This document shows positions 8,066 to 16,354 of a DNA stretch of 39,731 bases, piece by piece (positions within the stretch are counted from its first letter, which is position 1; each line of letters starts with the position of its first letter). Below the pieces are notes generated by a model, which was not told where the DNA came from, made no database searches, and was given only the letters and a program-made list of their open reading frames with translations. Origin of the DNA: an uncultured Alistipes sp. (GTDB taxonomy: Bacteria; Bacteroidota; Bacteroidia; Bacteroidales; Rikenellaceae); assembly GCA_910586375.1 (NCBI GenBank), contig CAJUIE010000003.1, forward strand, positions 1 through 39,731, given 5' to 3'. Made by a program: the position numbers and the translations under genes.

Positions 8066-10093
8066 ATGAAACGCTTTATCGTGATACTTCTGCTTGTGGT
8101 TGCCGTTGTCGAAGCTCCGGCCCGTGAGGTCTTTCCGCTTAATGAGGGGTGGCGCTTCTTTTTTAAGTCCGAAGCTACCGGTGACCAGGCCCGTCACGTT
8201 ACCCTGCCCCATAGCTGGAACACCGATCCGCTGGCCGAAACGATGCTGCTGGAGACCACGGGTAATTACCTCAACAACGTATATATTCCCTCTGAGTGGG
8301 CCTCGAAGCGTATCTTTGTGCGGTTCTATGGCGCTCAGAGTGTTGCCGACCTCTTCGTCAACGGCTGCCATGCGGGCAGTCATCGGGGGGGCGCGGCGGC
8401 CTTTACGTTCGAAGTTACGGATTTTCTGAAATGCGGGGCAGACAATGCCCTGCTCATGGTGGTGAGCAATGCCGCCCGCAACGACGTGTTGCCCACCTCG
8501 ACCGATATGAATCTTTATGGCGGTCTTTATCGCGAAGCTGAGCTGATCGTGGCGGAGCGCACCACCGTTTCGCCGCTTTATCTGGGGACGGAGGGAGTGC
8601 TGGTCCGCCCTTCGTTTGTCGATGCCACGAAGGTCGAGGGTGAAATTGAGGTACACCTCACGTCGCGGGACGAGAGCAGCACGATGCTTGGCGTGGAGAT
8701 CGTAGCGCCCGACGGTACGTGTGTCTTTTCGCGCCGTCAGCGTGTCAAGGTGGAGGACAAGCCTCTGCGGTTGCCCTTTTCAATTGGGCAGCCCCGGTTA
8801 TGGAGTCCTTCGTCGCCGTCGCTCTATCGGGTCGAGGTCTGCGTCGGCGAGCTGAACCGGGATTGTGTGGAGATCCGCACGGGCTTCCGGTCGGTTGTGG
8901 CGGCCTCAGCGGGTGGTTTGCTCGTCAATGGAGTGCTCACTCCCGTGCGAGGTGTGACGCTCTGCCACGATAACGCTCTTTCGGGCGGAACGCTGACGGA
9001 TGAAGATTATGCTGCCGATCTGTATGAAATCCGTACGTTGGGGGCTAACGCCCTGCGTTCGGCTGTCATGCCTCATGCCCCCGGCCTTTATGATCGTTGC
9101 GACGAGCAGGGAGTACTGGTGTGGGTCGATACGCCGTTTCACTATTCGTCGTTTCTGGGCGACGTGGCCTACTACGCCACGCCGGAGTTTGAGCAGAACG
9201 GTCTGGACCAGCTGCGGGAGATCGTCGCTCAGAACATCAACCATCCCTCGGTGGTGATGTGGGGTATCTTTTCCCGGATACAGACCCGCGGTGACGATGC
9301 TGTGCCTTATATCCGTCGGCTCCATGAGGCGGCCCGCGGGCTTGATCCCTCGCGACCGACGGTAGCGTGCAGCGACCAGAACGGCGACATCAACTTCATC
9401 ACCGATCTGATTGTCTGGCGCCAGAATGTGGGCTGGGAGAAAGGTTCGCCCAACGACCTGACGCTTTGGCGCAAACAGTTGCAGAAGAGCTGGAGCCACC
9501 TTCGGTCGGGCGTGGAGTATGGCGGCAGCGGCTTCATCGGCCACCGCAGCTATACCTCCCGCGAGGAGCCCTGCGCCAACTGGCAGCCCGAAGAGCGGCA
9601 GACGCTCTTTCATGAAGAGTATGCCCGTAATTTGGAGAGCGATTCGCTTTTCTGGGGCGTGTGGATCGATAACATGTTCGACTATGGTTCGGCCCGGCGT
9701 CCTTATGGCATCGACGGCAAGGGCCTCGTGACGCTCGACCGGCGCAACCGGAAGGATGCCTGGTATCTTTACCGGGCGCTGTGGAACCGTGAGGAGCCGA
9801 TCCTCCATATTACAGGCAAGCACCTTCCGCTGCGCGATGCGGCGCGTCAGTCGTTTCGCATTTACTCTTCGGCAGGCGAACCGCTTTTGCTTGTCGGGAG
9901 TGATACGGTAGCGGTCACCCGTTATGCTGCGTGTCAATATCGCTCGGATACGGTTCGTCTGGCTGGTCGTGTCGAGGTAAAAGCCCTGGCGGGCGATTTG
10001 CGCGACAGCGTGACTATTCTGGTAGGCAATGTTTTAAGACCGAAATACAGCCGGGCCCCTCTGCGAACAGCAGGTCCGCAAAGGACAAATTAG
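8066..10093 (+). CDS. Glycoside hydrolase family 2-like protein, acid/base residue apparently missing
   Basis: A 675-aa exported protein (signal peptide MKRFIVILLLVVAVVEAPAR). It has the GH2 architecture: sugar-binding jelly roll (about 21-165, with LPHSWN and GGLYREAEL), an immunoglobulin-like domain (about 170-280), then a TIM barrel (about 285-610). Typical GH2 members are beta-galactosidases, glucuronidases or mannosidases. At the barrel position normally reading NHPS...W..xNE, this protein reads NHPSVVMWG then IFSR, so the general acid/base Glu is absent. A Glu in VEYGG (about 484) could be the nucleophile. Substrate cannot be assigned. The upstream start at 8012 would precede the promoter, so I use 8066. 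The last 27 codons overlap the convergent wbqC-like gene by 80 bp. Confidence 0.85.
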   Translation: MKRFIVILLLVVAVVEAPAREVFPLNEGWRFFFKSEATGDQARHVTLPHSWNTDPLAETMLLETTGNYLNNVYIPSEWASKRIFVRFYGAQSVADLFVNGCHAGSHRGGAAAFTFEVTDFLKCGADNALLMVVSNAARNDVLPTSTDMNLYGGLYREAELIVAERTTVSPLYLGTEGVLVRPSFVDATKVEGEIEVHLTSRDESSTMLGVEIVAPDGTCVFSRRQRVKVEDKPLRLPFSIGQPRLWSPSSPSLYRVEVCVGELNRDCVEIRTGFRSVVAASAGGLLVNGVLTPVRGVTLCHDNALSGGTLTDEDYAADLYEIRTLGANALRSAVMPHAPGLYDRCDEQGVLVWVDTPFHYSSFLGDVAYYATPEFEQNGLDQLREIVAQNINHPSVVMWGIFSRIQTRGDDAVPYIRRLHEAARGLDPSRPTVACSDQNGDINFITDLIVWRQNVGWEKGSPNDLTLWRKQLQKSWSHLRSGVEYGGSGFIGHRSYTSREEPCANWQPEERQTLFHEEYARNLESDSLFWGVWIDNMFDYGSARRPYGIDGKGLVTLDRRNRKDAWYLYRALWNREEPILHITGKHLPLRDAARQSFRIYSSAGEPLLLVGSDTVAVTRYAACQYRSDTVRLAGRVEVKALAGDLRDSVTILVGNVLRPKYSRAPLRTAGPQRTN

Positions 10094-10616
10094 CTTCGAA
10101 GGGCAGCCGGTCTGCGAAGACCTGGATGTAGGGCTCGGCCGTGAAGGCCGGGCTCTTTGCGTTGCGGGGCCGCAGGTCGCAATCGTCTGGTGCGGCTTCG
10201 ATGTAGCGGTCGCTCACGGCAGGCATCGTCACTCCGGCCAGGTGGCAGAGTGTTTCGGTCAGTTGCAGGTTGTAGTCGGCCAGGAAGTCGTAGTGTCGCC
10301 GGTAGAAGGGTTCAAAGTGTTCGGCGAAGTAATCGAAGTAGGGCGAACCCCGGTAGGCCGAGACCAATGCACCCCAATGCTGGTGCTGCCACCGCTTGGA
10401 GTAGTCGATCTTGACGTCGCGCATGGGTTGGCGTGGGCGGTTGGCGTGGGCGACCTGAACCGTAAGTTCCATTGGGCCGTCAACGGCCAGAATGCGGGTC
10501 CGGTTGCGCTCGGAGCGCTTGATGAAGTGTTCGCCGATGTCGATGACGCAGCCTCCGCGCAGCAGCTGGGCGAAGTACTCCACCGAGGGGAGGTAGGCGG
10601 CAGGAAGAAGGGTCAT
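10014..10616 (-). CDS. WbqC-like family protein
   Basis: A 200-aa protein starting MTLLPAAYLPSVEYFAQLL, close to the WbqC family N-terminus, with later conserved-looking stretches WGALVSAYRGSPYFDYF and a C-terminal FADLLFAEGPGCISVL. WbqC-like proteins occur in glycan and glycolipid loci and in many Bacteroidetes cores; their reaction is unknown. I use the ATG at 10616, which overlaps the ispG stop as ATGA; another ATG two codons upstream (10622) is possible. It is probably co-transcribed with ispG. Its 3' end runs 80 bp into the opposing GH2 gene. Confidence 0.8.
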   Translation of the reverse strand: MTLLPAAYLPSVEYFAQLLRGGCVIDIGEHFIKRSERNRTRILAVDGPMELTVQVAHANRPRQPMRDVKIDYSKRWQHQHWGALVSAYRGSPYFDYFAEHFEPFYRRHYDFLADYNLQLTETLCHLAGVTMPAVSDRYIEAAPDDCDLRPRNAKSPAFTAEPYIQVFADRLPFEANLSFADLLFAEGPGCISVLKHCLPE

Positions 10617-12091
10617 AGCCATTTGCCGTCGGCGCGGATCAGGTCGACGAGGCGGTCGAGGGCCTCCTCCTGGGGAATGTTGCGGGCCACGATTTCGTGG
10701 CCGCGGTAGAGGGTTATGCGGCCTGGCCCGGCCCCCACGTAGCCGTAGTCGGCATCGGCCATCTCGCCGGGTCCGTTGACGATGCAGCCCATGACGCCGA
10801 TCTTCAGGTTTTTCAGATGCGAGGTCCGGGCCTTGATCGTGGCAAGCGTTCCCTCGATGTCGTAGAGTGTGCGTCCGCACGAGGGACAGGCGATGTATTC
10901 CGTGTGGGAGAAGCGTACGCGGGCTGCCTGAAGGATCATCAGTTCCACGTTGCGGATTGCTTCGGCCGGGAGGTGGGGTGCGTCGATCCAGATGCCGTCG
11001 GCCAGTCCGTCGAGCAGCAAGGGCCCTAAATCGGCAGCAGCTTTTACGGCCACGTGCTCCAGCGAGCTATCGTTGTAGCGGCGCTTCACCATTACCGGTT
11101 CATCGGGCTGTTCCAGGTTGAGGATAGCGGCCCGCAGCTCGGCTGTCGGGTTGTCCGAGCGGGCTTCGAGGATGCGGAATCCCTCAGACGGTTCGTCGTG
11201 CACGATCGGCACAGCGACTTTGCTGCGGCGCCGGAACTCCGTGGGTGAATAACGCTCGGGATGGAGCACTTCGAACTCCCCGGGTCGTGTGACGAAATGA
11301 TCTGCCAACAACTGCGCTACAGGAATTTCGTTTTCGGGGGCCTCGGTCAGTGAGACGCGGATCGTGTCGCCGATTCCATCGGCCAGGAGGGCACCGATTC
11401 CCACAGCACTCTTCACGCGGCCTTCGATGCCGTTGCCTGCCTCGGTGACGCCGAGGTGAAGCGGGTAGCGCATTCCTTCGGCCTCCATCGCCCCGATTAA
11501 AAGCCTGTAGGCTGCCACCATCACGCGCGTGTTGCTCGACTTCATCGAGACGACCACCTGATCGAAATCGTGCTGCTGGCAGATGCGCAGAAACTCCATC
11601 GCCGATGCCACCATCCCCTGAGGCGTGTCGCCCCACTGGTCGAAGATGCGTTTGGCCAGCGATCCGTGGTTTACGCCGATACGCAGAGCCACGCCCCGTT
11701 CACGACACTGTGCGATCAGGGCCTCCAGGTCGCCGCGGTCCAGACGGTAGTTACCGGGGTTGATGCGCACCTTGTCGACGTATTGTGCCGCCACGGCGGC
11801 TGCTTCGGGCAGGAAGTGGATGTCGGCCACCAGAGCCGCGTCGATACCCTCTTCACGTATGCGGCGGGCTATGTTTTGCAGGTTCCTGGCTTCGCGCTGT
11901 CCCTGGGCCGTCAGGCGCACGATGTGTCCGCCTGCGGCGGCTATGCGGCCGATCTGAGCCACCGAGGCTTCGGTGTCGTTGGTGTCGCTGTTGGTCATCG
12001 ACTGCACGGCGACGGGATGTCCGCCGCCGATCTTCATCCGGCCGATGCGCACCTCGCACGAGGGGCGGCGTCTGAATCGGGAGAGTTCCAT
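10613..12091 (-). CDS. ispG: 4-hydroxy-3-methylbut-2-enyl diphosphate synthase (flavodoxin/ferredoxin)
   Basis: A 492-aa iron-sulfur enzyme of the MEP isoprenoid pathway, converting MEcPP to HMBPP. The N-terminal TIM barrel is clear (VAVQSMTNSDTNDTEASVAQ, VRINPGNY, RIGVNHGSL). The C-terminal [4Fe-4S] domain carries CPSCGRTLYDIEGT and GCIVNGPGE, giving three cysteines and the conserved Glu. It is about 120 residues longer than the E. coli enzyme, matching the extra central domain known in Bacteroidetes, Chlamydia and plant IspG. An in-frame TTG at 12112 overlaps the -7 box, so translation must start at the ATG at 12091. Confidence 0.96.
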   Translation of the reverse strand: MELSRFRRRPSCEVRIGRMKIGGGHPVAVQSMTNSDTNDTEASVAQIGRIAAAGGHIVRLTAQGQREARNLQNIARRIREEGIDAALVADIHFLPEAAAVAAQYVDKVRINPGNYRLDRGDLEALIAQCRERGVALRIGVNHGSLAKRIFDQWGDTPQGMVASAMEFLRICQQHDFDQVVVSMKSSNTRVMVAAYRLLIGAMEAEGMRYPLHLGVTEAGNGIEGRVKSAVGIGALLADGIGDTIRVSLTEAPENEIPVAQLLADHFVTRPGEFEVLHPERYSPTEFRRRSKVAVPIVHDEPSEGFRILEARSDNPTAELRAAILNLEQPDEPVMVKRRYNDSSLEHVAVKAAADLGPLLLDGLADGIWIDAPHLPAEAIRNVELMILQAARVRFSHTEYIACPSCGRTLYDIEGTLATIKARTSHLKNLKIGVMGCIVNGPGEMADADYGYVGAGPGRITLYRGHEIVARNIPQEEALDRLVDLIRADGKWL

Positions 12092-12109
12092 CTTGGAGGT
12101 TTTACGGTG

Positions 12110-12117
12110 CAAAGATA
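12110..12117 (-). promoter_or_regulatory. -7 box for ispG-wbqC operon
   Basis: The minus strand reads TATCTTTG followed by CACC. It lies 18 nt upstream of the ATG at 12091 and fixes the ispG start by excluding the TTG at 12112. Confidence 0.7.
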
Positions 12118-12182
12118 GATTTTTCTTGTGGAAGCCGCACGCTTTGTCGTGTAATAATCTTTTTCCGGATTTTGATTCTTAA

Positions 12183-12212
12183 TTGTGAGAATCGCCCTTT
12201 TTCGTATATTTG
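12183..12212 (+). promoter_or_regulatory. Promoter of recG, abutting the start codon
   Basis: TTG (12183-12185) and the -7 box TATATTTG (12205-12212) are 19 nt apart. Transcription should start only about 5-8 nt after the box, at or just before the ATG at 12220. Confidence 0.65.
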
Positions 12213-12219
12213 CATGATC

Positions 12220-14328
12220 ATGGGTAACTTTTCGGATGACATAAAGTTCGTTTCGGGCGTTGGCGATGCGCGGGCCAAGCTCCTGGAGAAGGAGATCGGC
12301 GTGCGCACGGTCGGTGATATGCTCAACCACTTCCCTTTCCGTTATGTCGATCGCAAGCGCGTTTATTCGATTGCCGAGATTACCGATTGCGGCCCTGCTT
12401 ACGTGCAGATCCGCGCCCGGGTGACAGGTGTCGCTTATGCCGGCGAGGGGCGTAAACGCCGCTTCATGGTCTTCGTGCAGGATAGTTCGGGCTCGGCCGT
12501 GCTGGTGTGGTTTCGGGGGATCAAGTGGGTGGAGAAACGCATCGAGGTGGGGCGTGAATACGTCGTTTTTGGTCGCCCGGCCTTTTTCCGGACCGAGCTG
12601 CGAATGTCCCATCCGGAGCTTGAGACCGTCGAGCAGCTCCTTTCACGCAAGGAAGAAAGCGGCTTGCAGGGCATTTATCCCACCACCGAGAAGCTCTCGG
12701 GAGCCGTGGGTGCCAAGGTGATGTATCGGATCATCTGCAACGCCTGGGCGCTGGTCAAGGATCAGATCGTCGACCTCGTGCCGGAGGCCATGCGTCGGCA
12801 GTATGGGCTGATGCCGCTGCGCGAAGCTTATTACAACATCCACTTTCCCCAGTCGTCCGAGGCGCTTCGACAGGCGCAGTATCGTCTGAAGTTCGACGAA
12901 CTTCTGGGCTTGCAGCTCAACATCCAGGCGCGGCGTACGGAGCGCATGTCGAAGAGCGACGGCTTCGTCTTCGGCTGGGTAGGGGATATTTTTACGACTT
13001 TTTATAAGGAAAAACTACCTTTCGAACTTACGGGGGCTCAGAAACGCGTGCTGCGCGAAATTCGCCGCGACACGGCCACCGGGCTCCAGATGAACCGCCT
13101 GTTGCAGGGCGACGTGGGCAGCGGCAAGACGCTGGTGGCCCTTATGTCGATGCTCCTGGCCGTGGACAACGGATTCCAGGCCTGCATGATGGCGCCGACG
13201 GAGTTGCTGGCGCGCCAGCACTTCGCCACGATCGCCCGGATGGTCGAGGGGCTCGATGTGAGGGTAGCTGTGCTCACGGGGGCCACGCGAAGCCGTGAGC
13301 GGCGCGAGATACTCGAAGGGATCGCCCGGGGACAGATCGACCTGCTCATCGGTACCCATTCGCTGATCGAGGATCGGGTGCAGTTCCTCAACCTCGGTTT
13401 TGTGGTCATCGACGAGCAACATCGCTTTGGCGTGGAGCAGCGGTCCCGGCTCTGGACGAAGAACCACCGACCGCCCCACGTGCTGGTGATGACTGCGACG
13501 CCCATTCCGCGCACGCTGGCCATGACCCTTTACGGCGACCTGGATGTCTCGATCATCGATGAACTGCCCCCGGGCCGTAAGCCCATCAAGACGGTGCTGT
13601 ATAATGATTCGGCGCGGCTGCGTCTTTTCGGATTCATGAAGGAGCAGATCGCCAGGGGACGGCAGGTCTACGTGGTTTACCCGCTTATTAAGGAGTCGGA
13701 GACGATGGACTTCAAGGACCTGACCGATGGTTATGAGTCCATTTCGCGTGACTTCCCGCTGCCGCAGTACGTGACAACGATCTGTCACGGTCAGATGAAA
13801 CCTGCCGATAAGGAGGAGTCGATGCGTCAGTTTAAGGAGGGACTGGCCCACATCATGGTTGCCACGTCGGTCATCGAGGTGGGTGTCGACGTGCCCAACG
13901 CTACGGTCATGGTGATCGAATCGGCCGAACGCTTTGGTCTCTCACAGCTCCACCAGTTACGTGGTCGTGTGGGCCGGGGCGGCGAGCAGTCCTATTGCAT
14001 CCTCATGTCGGGGTATAAGCTCTCCCGGGAGTCGCGCGCGCGGCTCGACGCCATGTGCGAGACCAATGACGGCTTCCGCCTGGCAGAGCTGGACCTCAAG
14101 CTGCGTGGTTCGGGCGATGTCAACGGTACGCAGCAGAGCGGCATGGCATTCGATTTGAAGATTGCCAACCCGACGGCCGACGTGCAGATCCTCACCCTTA
14201 CGCGCGAAGCGGCTATCGGGCTGCTGGAGGCTGACCCCGACCTTTCACAACCCGAACACCACGGCCTTGCGGAGCTCCGCGATCGCCATACAACCCGCGA
14301 AGAGATCGATTTCTCGCGGATTTCGTAG
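12220..14328 (+). CDS. recG: ATP-dependent DNA helicase RecG
   Basis: A 702-aa superfamily 2 helicase that remodels stalled forks and branched DNA. The N-terminal wedge/OB region starts DIKFVSGVGDARAKLLEKE. The helicase motifs are clear: LLQGDVGSGKT (I), APTELLARQH (Ia), IDEQHRFGVEQR (II), MTATPIPRTLAMT (III), ATSVIEVGVDVPNATVMV (V) and QLHQLRGRVGRG (VI). The C-terminal LRGSGDVNGTQQSG is the RecG signature. Starts at 12172 or 12214 would lie in the promoter or at the expected +1, so I favour 12220. Divergent from ispG. Confidence 0.97.
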   Translation: MGNFSDDIKFVSGVGDARAKLLEKEIGVRTVGDMLNHFPFRYVDRKRVYSIAEITDCGPAYVQIRARVTGVAYAGEGRKRRFMVFVQDSSGSAVLVWFRGIKWVEKRIEVGREYVVFGRPAFFRTELRMSHPELETVEQLLSRKEESGLQGIYPTTEKLSGAVGAKVMYRIICNAWALVKDQIVDLVPEAMRRQYGLMPLREAYYNIHFPQSSEALRQAQYRLKFDELLGLQLNIQARRTERMSKSDGFVFGWVGDIFTTFYKEKLPFELTGAQKRVLREIRRDTATGLQMNRLLQGDVGSGKTLVALMSMLLAVDNGFQACMMAPTELLARQHFATIARMVEGLDVRVAVLTGATRSRERREILEGIARGQIDLLIGTHSLIEDRVQFLNLGFVVIDEQHRFGVEQRSRLWTKNHRPPHVLVMTATPIPRTLAMTLYGDLDVSIIDELPPGRKPIKTVLYNDSARLRLFGFMKEQIARGRQVYVVYPLIKESETMDFKDLTDGYESISRDFPLPQYVTTICHGQMKPADKEESMRQFKEGLAHIMVATSVIEVGVDVPNATVMVIESAERFGLSQLHQLRGRVGRGGEQSYCILMSGYKLSRESRARLDAMCETNDGFRLAELDLKLRGSGDVNGTQQSGMAFDLKIANPTADVQILTLTREAAIGLLEADPDLSQPEHHGLAELRDRHTTREEIDFSRIS

Positions 14329-14354
14329 GGTGGCGCAATATAAATGAAGAATTA

Positions 14355-14462
14355 AAATCGGGCCGAAGGCTGCGGACGGATCGCAGGAACTGCGGCCTGC
14401 CAGCCTGAAGGCTGCCTTTGTAGCAAAAAGAACTGCGAATCCCCGCCGATTGCGGTTCGGCG
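14355..14462. repeat. GC-rich palindromic intergenic repeat (family A)
   Basis: The recG-DUF3108 gap contains CAGCCTGAAGGCTG (14401-14414, identical to 19938-19951), GGCCGAAGGCTGCGG and CGATTGCGGTTCGGCG. It could act as a terminator after recG, but no U tract follows. Confidence 0.65.
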
Positions 14463-14484
14463 AAACCCGCTTCTGTGCATAATA

Positions 14485-14492
14485 TAACTTTG
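14485..14492 (+). promoter_or_regulatory. -7 box for DUF3108 gene
   Basis: TAACTTTG. The ATG at 14504 would leave only about 5 nt of leader, while the ATG at 14525 gives about 27 nt. Confidence 0.55.
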
Positions 14493-14524
14493 AACAAAAC
14501 GTTATGGTTGTAAATAAGACCCTT

Positions 14525-15322
14525 ATGAGACGAATCCTGCTCGTCGTGGCGGCTTTTGGGATTGCTCTTCCGCTTGCTGCGCAGCTCTACCACCCGGGTG
14601 AGGTGCTGGAGTATCGCGTGAGTTACCGGGCTAAGATGTTTCCCAATACGGAGGTCGGCACCGTGGAGGTCTCCACCTCCGAATTGCCGTTTGATGGCCG
14701 CACCTGCTATTGCGTCGTTGGCACGGGCCGCACGCTGCCCACCTATCGCTGGTTTTATAACATCGACGACACCTATCGCATTTGGGTTGACACAGCCACA
14801 CTGCGCACGGTGCGTTTCACGAGCAACATCCGCGAGAGTGACTATACCTTCGAAAGCCGTTATGATTACGACTGGCCCGATTCTACGGTCCATACGCGCT
14901 GGCGCAGTCGTCAGCGACCGTTTGCCGAAAAAAACATGCCTCTGTCCGCCGGGAGCATGGATGCCGTGTCGCTCTTCTTCAATCTGCGGAGTGCCGATGC
15001 CGGGGCATTCCACGAGGGCGAACCTGCCGTGCTGCAAATGGTGCTCGAGGATACGATCCGTCACCTGCGCTACCGCTTTCTGGGTCGTGAGACGAAGAAA
15101 ATACGGAATATGGGAAAATTTCGTACGCTTAAATTCGATTGCCAGCTCGGGACTTCCGAGGGTTTCTCCTTCACCGATGGCACGGTCTTCACAATCTGGA
15201 TTTCGGATGACCAGAACAAGATACCCCTTTATATAGAATCGCCCGTGAAGGTGGGCAGCATCCAGGCTTATATTTCGGGTTACAAAGGACTTAAATATCC
15301 GCTGACGAGCCTCGTCAAATAA
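14525..15322 (+). CDS. DUF3108 domain-containing exported protein
   Basis: A 265-aa protein with a signal peptide (MRRILLVVAAFGIALPLAAQ) and a beta-rich mature part beginning YHPGEVLEYRVSYRAKMFPN. This is the start of DUF3108, a predicted envelope domain of unknown function common in Bacteroidetes and Proteobacteria. Later stretches GTVFTIWISDDQNKIPLYIE and VKVGSIQAYISGYKGLKYPL are typical of the family's C-terminal half. An alternative ATG at 14504 adds MVVNKTL; I prefer 14525 for promoter spacing and signal-peptide shape. The next gene has its own promoter in a 26-bp gap. Confidence 0.82.
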   Translation: MRRILLVVAAFGIALPLAAQLYHPGEVLEYRVSYRAKMFPNTEVGTVEVSTSELPFDGRTCYCVVGTGRTLPTYRWFYNIDDTYRIWVDTATLRTVRFTSNIRESDYTFESRYDYDWPDSTVHTRWRSRQRPFAEKNMPLSAGSMDAVSLFFNLRSADAGAFHEGEPAVLQMVLEDTIRHLRYRFLGRETKKIRNMGKFRTLKFDCQLGTSEGFSFTDGTVFTIWISDDQNKIPLYIESPVKVGSIQAYISGYKGLKYPLTSLVK

Positions 15323-15329
15323 AAAACAT

Positions 15330-15337
15330 TATCTTTG
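15330..15337 (+). promoter_or_regulatory. -7 box for coiled-coil membrane protein
   Basis: TATCTTTG followed by CAG, 12 nt upstream of the ATG at 15349 and 18 nt upstream of an in-frame ATG at 15355. The 5' leader is very short in either case. Confidence 0.6.
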
Positions 15338-15348
15338 CAGAAAATTTC

Positions 15349-16293
15349 ATGTCCATGAACGACAACAGACCGGGTTACGATCCTTCGGAGTACGAGGACG
15401 ACGATTACTACAACCCCCAGCCCGACGCAGGAAAGTCGATCCGCGGTTATCGCATCGTCATCGTCATTCTGTCGGTGATTCTGGTGGCGCTTTCGGCGCT
15501 CTATTTCGGCATTCACCGTCAGCAGACCCTCGATAACGAATTGCTGCAAGCCGACCGCGATTCGATTCAGAACGACCTGGGACGGTTGATGAACGACTAC
15601 GACAACCTGCAAAGCAGCAATGATACTCTCTCGGCCAACCTCAACGTCGAGCGCGGGCGTGTCGATTCGCTCATGACGCGCCTGAAGAAAGAGAGGTCGT
15701 GGAACTTGGCAAAGATCAAGCAGTACGAGAAGGAGGTCGGTACGCTGCGAACGATCATGCGTGGCTATATCCACCAGATCGACTCGCTTAACACGCTCAA
15801 CAAGCAGCTTATTACGGAGAACGTCTCTTATCGTAAGGAGATCACATCGGCTCGTCTGCGGGCCGATATGGCGGAGGAGAAGGCTGCCGAGCTGGACAAC
15901 AAGGTGCGCGCCGGATCGGTTCTTCGGGCTCGTGATATTCGTCTGGAGGCGCTCAACGAGCGCAGTAATCCTGTCTCGCGCGTCAAGAACGCCGCACGTT
16001 TGCGCGTCGACTTCGTGTTGGCGGCCAACGACCTGACGACGCCCGGCGAGAAGGCGGTTTATCTGCGTATCGTTTCGCCCGATGGTTACGTGCTTACCAC
16101 GGAGGCGATGCCGACTTTCGAGTTCGAGGGGGAGCCGTTAAGCTACTCGGCTATGCGTGAGGTCGACTATCAGAATCAGGACCTTGAAGTGGGTATTTAC
16201 TTCAACTCCACGGGCTTTTCAGCCGGGACTTACACCGTGCAGCTTTATTGCGAAGGCCGTTTGATCGGTTCGGCACAGATCGTCATGCGGTAG
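15349..16293 (+). CDS. Single-pass membrane protein with long coiled coil
   Basis: A 314-aa protein of unrecognised family. An acidic, tyrosine-rich cytoplasmic tail (residues 1-30, with EYEDDDYYNPQP) is followed by one transmembrane helix (about 35-54), then a heptad-rich coiled coil (about 57-190). A C-terminal beta-rich domain follows (about 210-314, ending YTVQLYCEGRLIGSAQIVMR). The topology suggests an inner-membrane protein whose coiled coil reaches into the periplasm, perhaps a scaffold. It has its own promoter and ends at a strong hairpin. The start could also be the ATG at 15355. I cannot assign a function. Confidence 0.85.
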   Translation: MSMNDNRPGYDPSEYEDDDYYNPQPDAGKSIRGYRIVIVILSVILVALSALYFGIHRQQTLDNELLQADRDSIQNDLGRLMNDYDNLQSSNDTLSANLNVERGRVDSLMTRLKKERSWNLAKIKQYEKEVGTLRTIMRGYIHQIDSLNTLNKQLITENVSYRKEITSARLRADMAEEKAAELDNKVRAGSVLRARDIRLEALNERSNPVSRVKNAARLRVDFVLAANDLTTPGEKAVYLRIVSPDGYVLTTEAMPTFEFEGEPLSYSAMREVDYQNQDLEVGIYFNSTGFSAGTYTVQLYCEGRLIGSAQIVMR

Positions 16294-16317
16294 GGGTCTC
16301 TCCTGCTGTCGAAAAAT

Positions 16318-16351
16318 GAGCCGCGGCACCTGAAGTGCCGCGGCTCGCTGC
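16318..16351. terminator. Bidirectional terminator
   Basis: A perfect 12-bp stem, GAGCCGCGGCAC with GTGCCGCGGCTC, and loop CTGAA. TTTT follows on the plus side, and an A-run on the left gives a U-run for minus-strand transcripts. It separates the convergent coiled-coil gene and SGNH hydrolase gene. Confidence 0.88.
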
Positions 16352-16354
16352 GTT

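Noticed and set aside
12092..12112. Upstream TTG start for ispG
   Set aside because: The TTG at 12112 is part of the TATCTTTG -7 box and would lie upstream of the transcript start.
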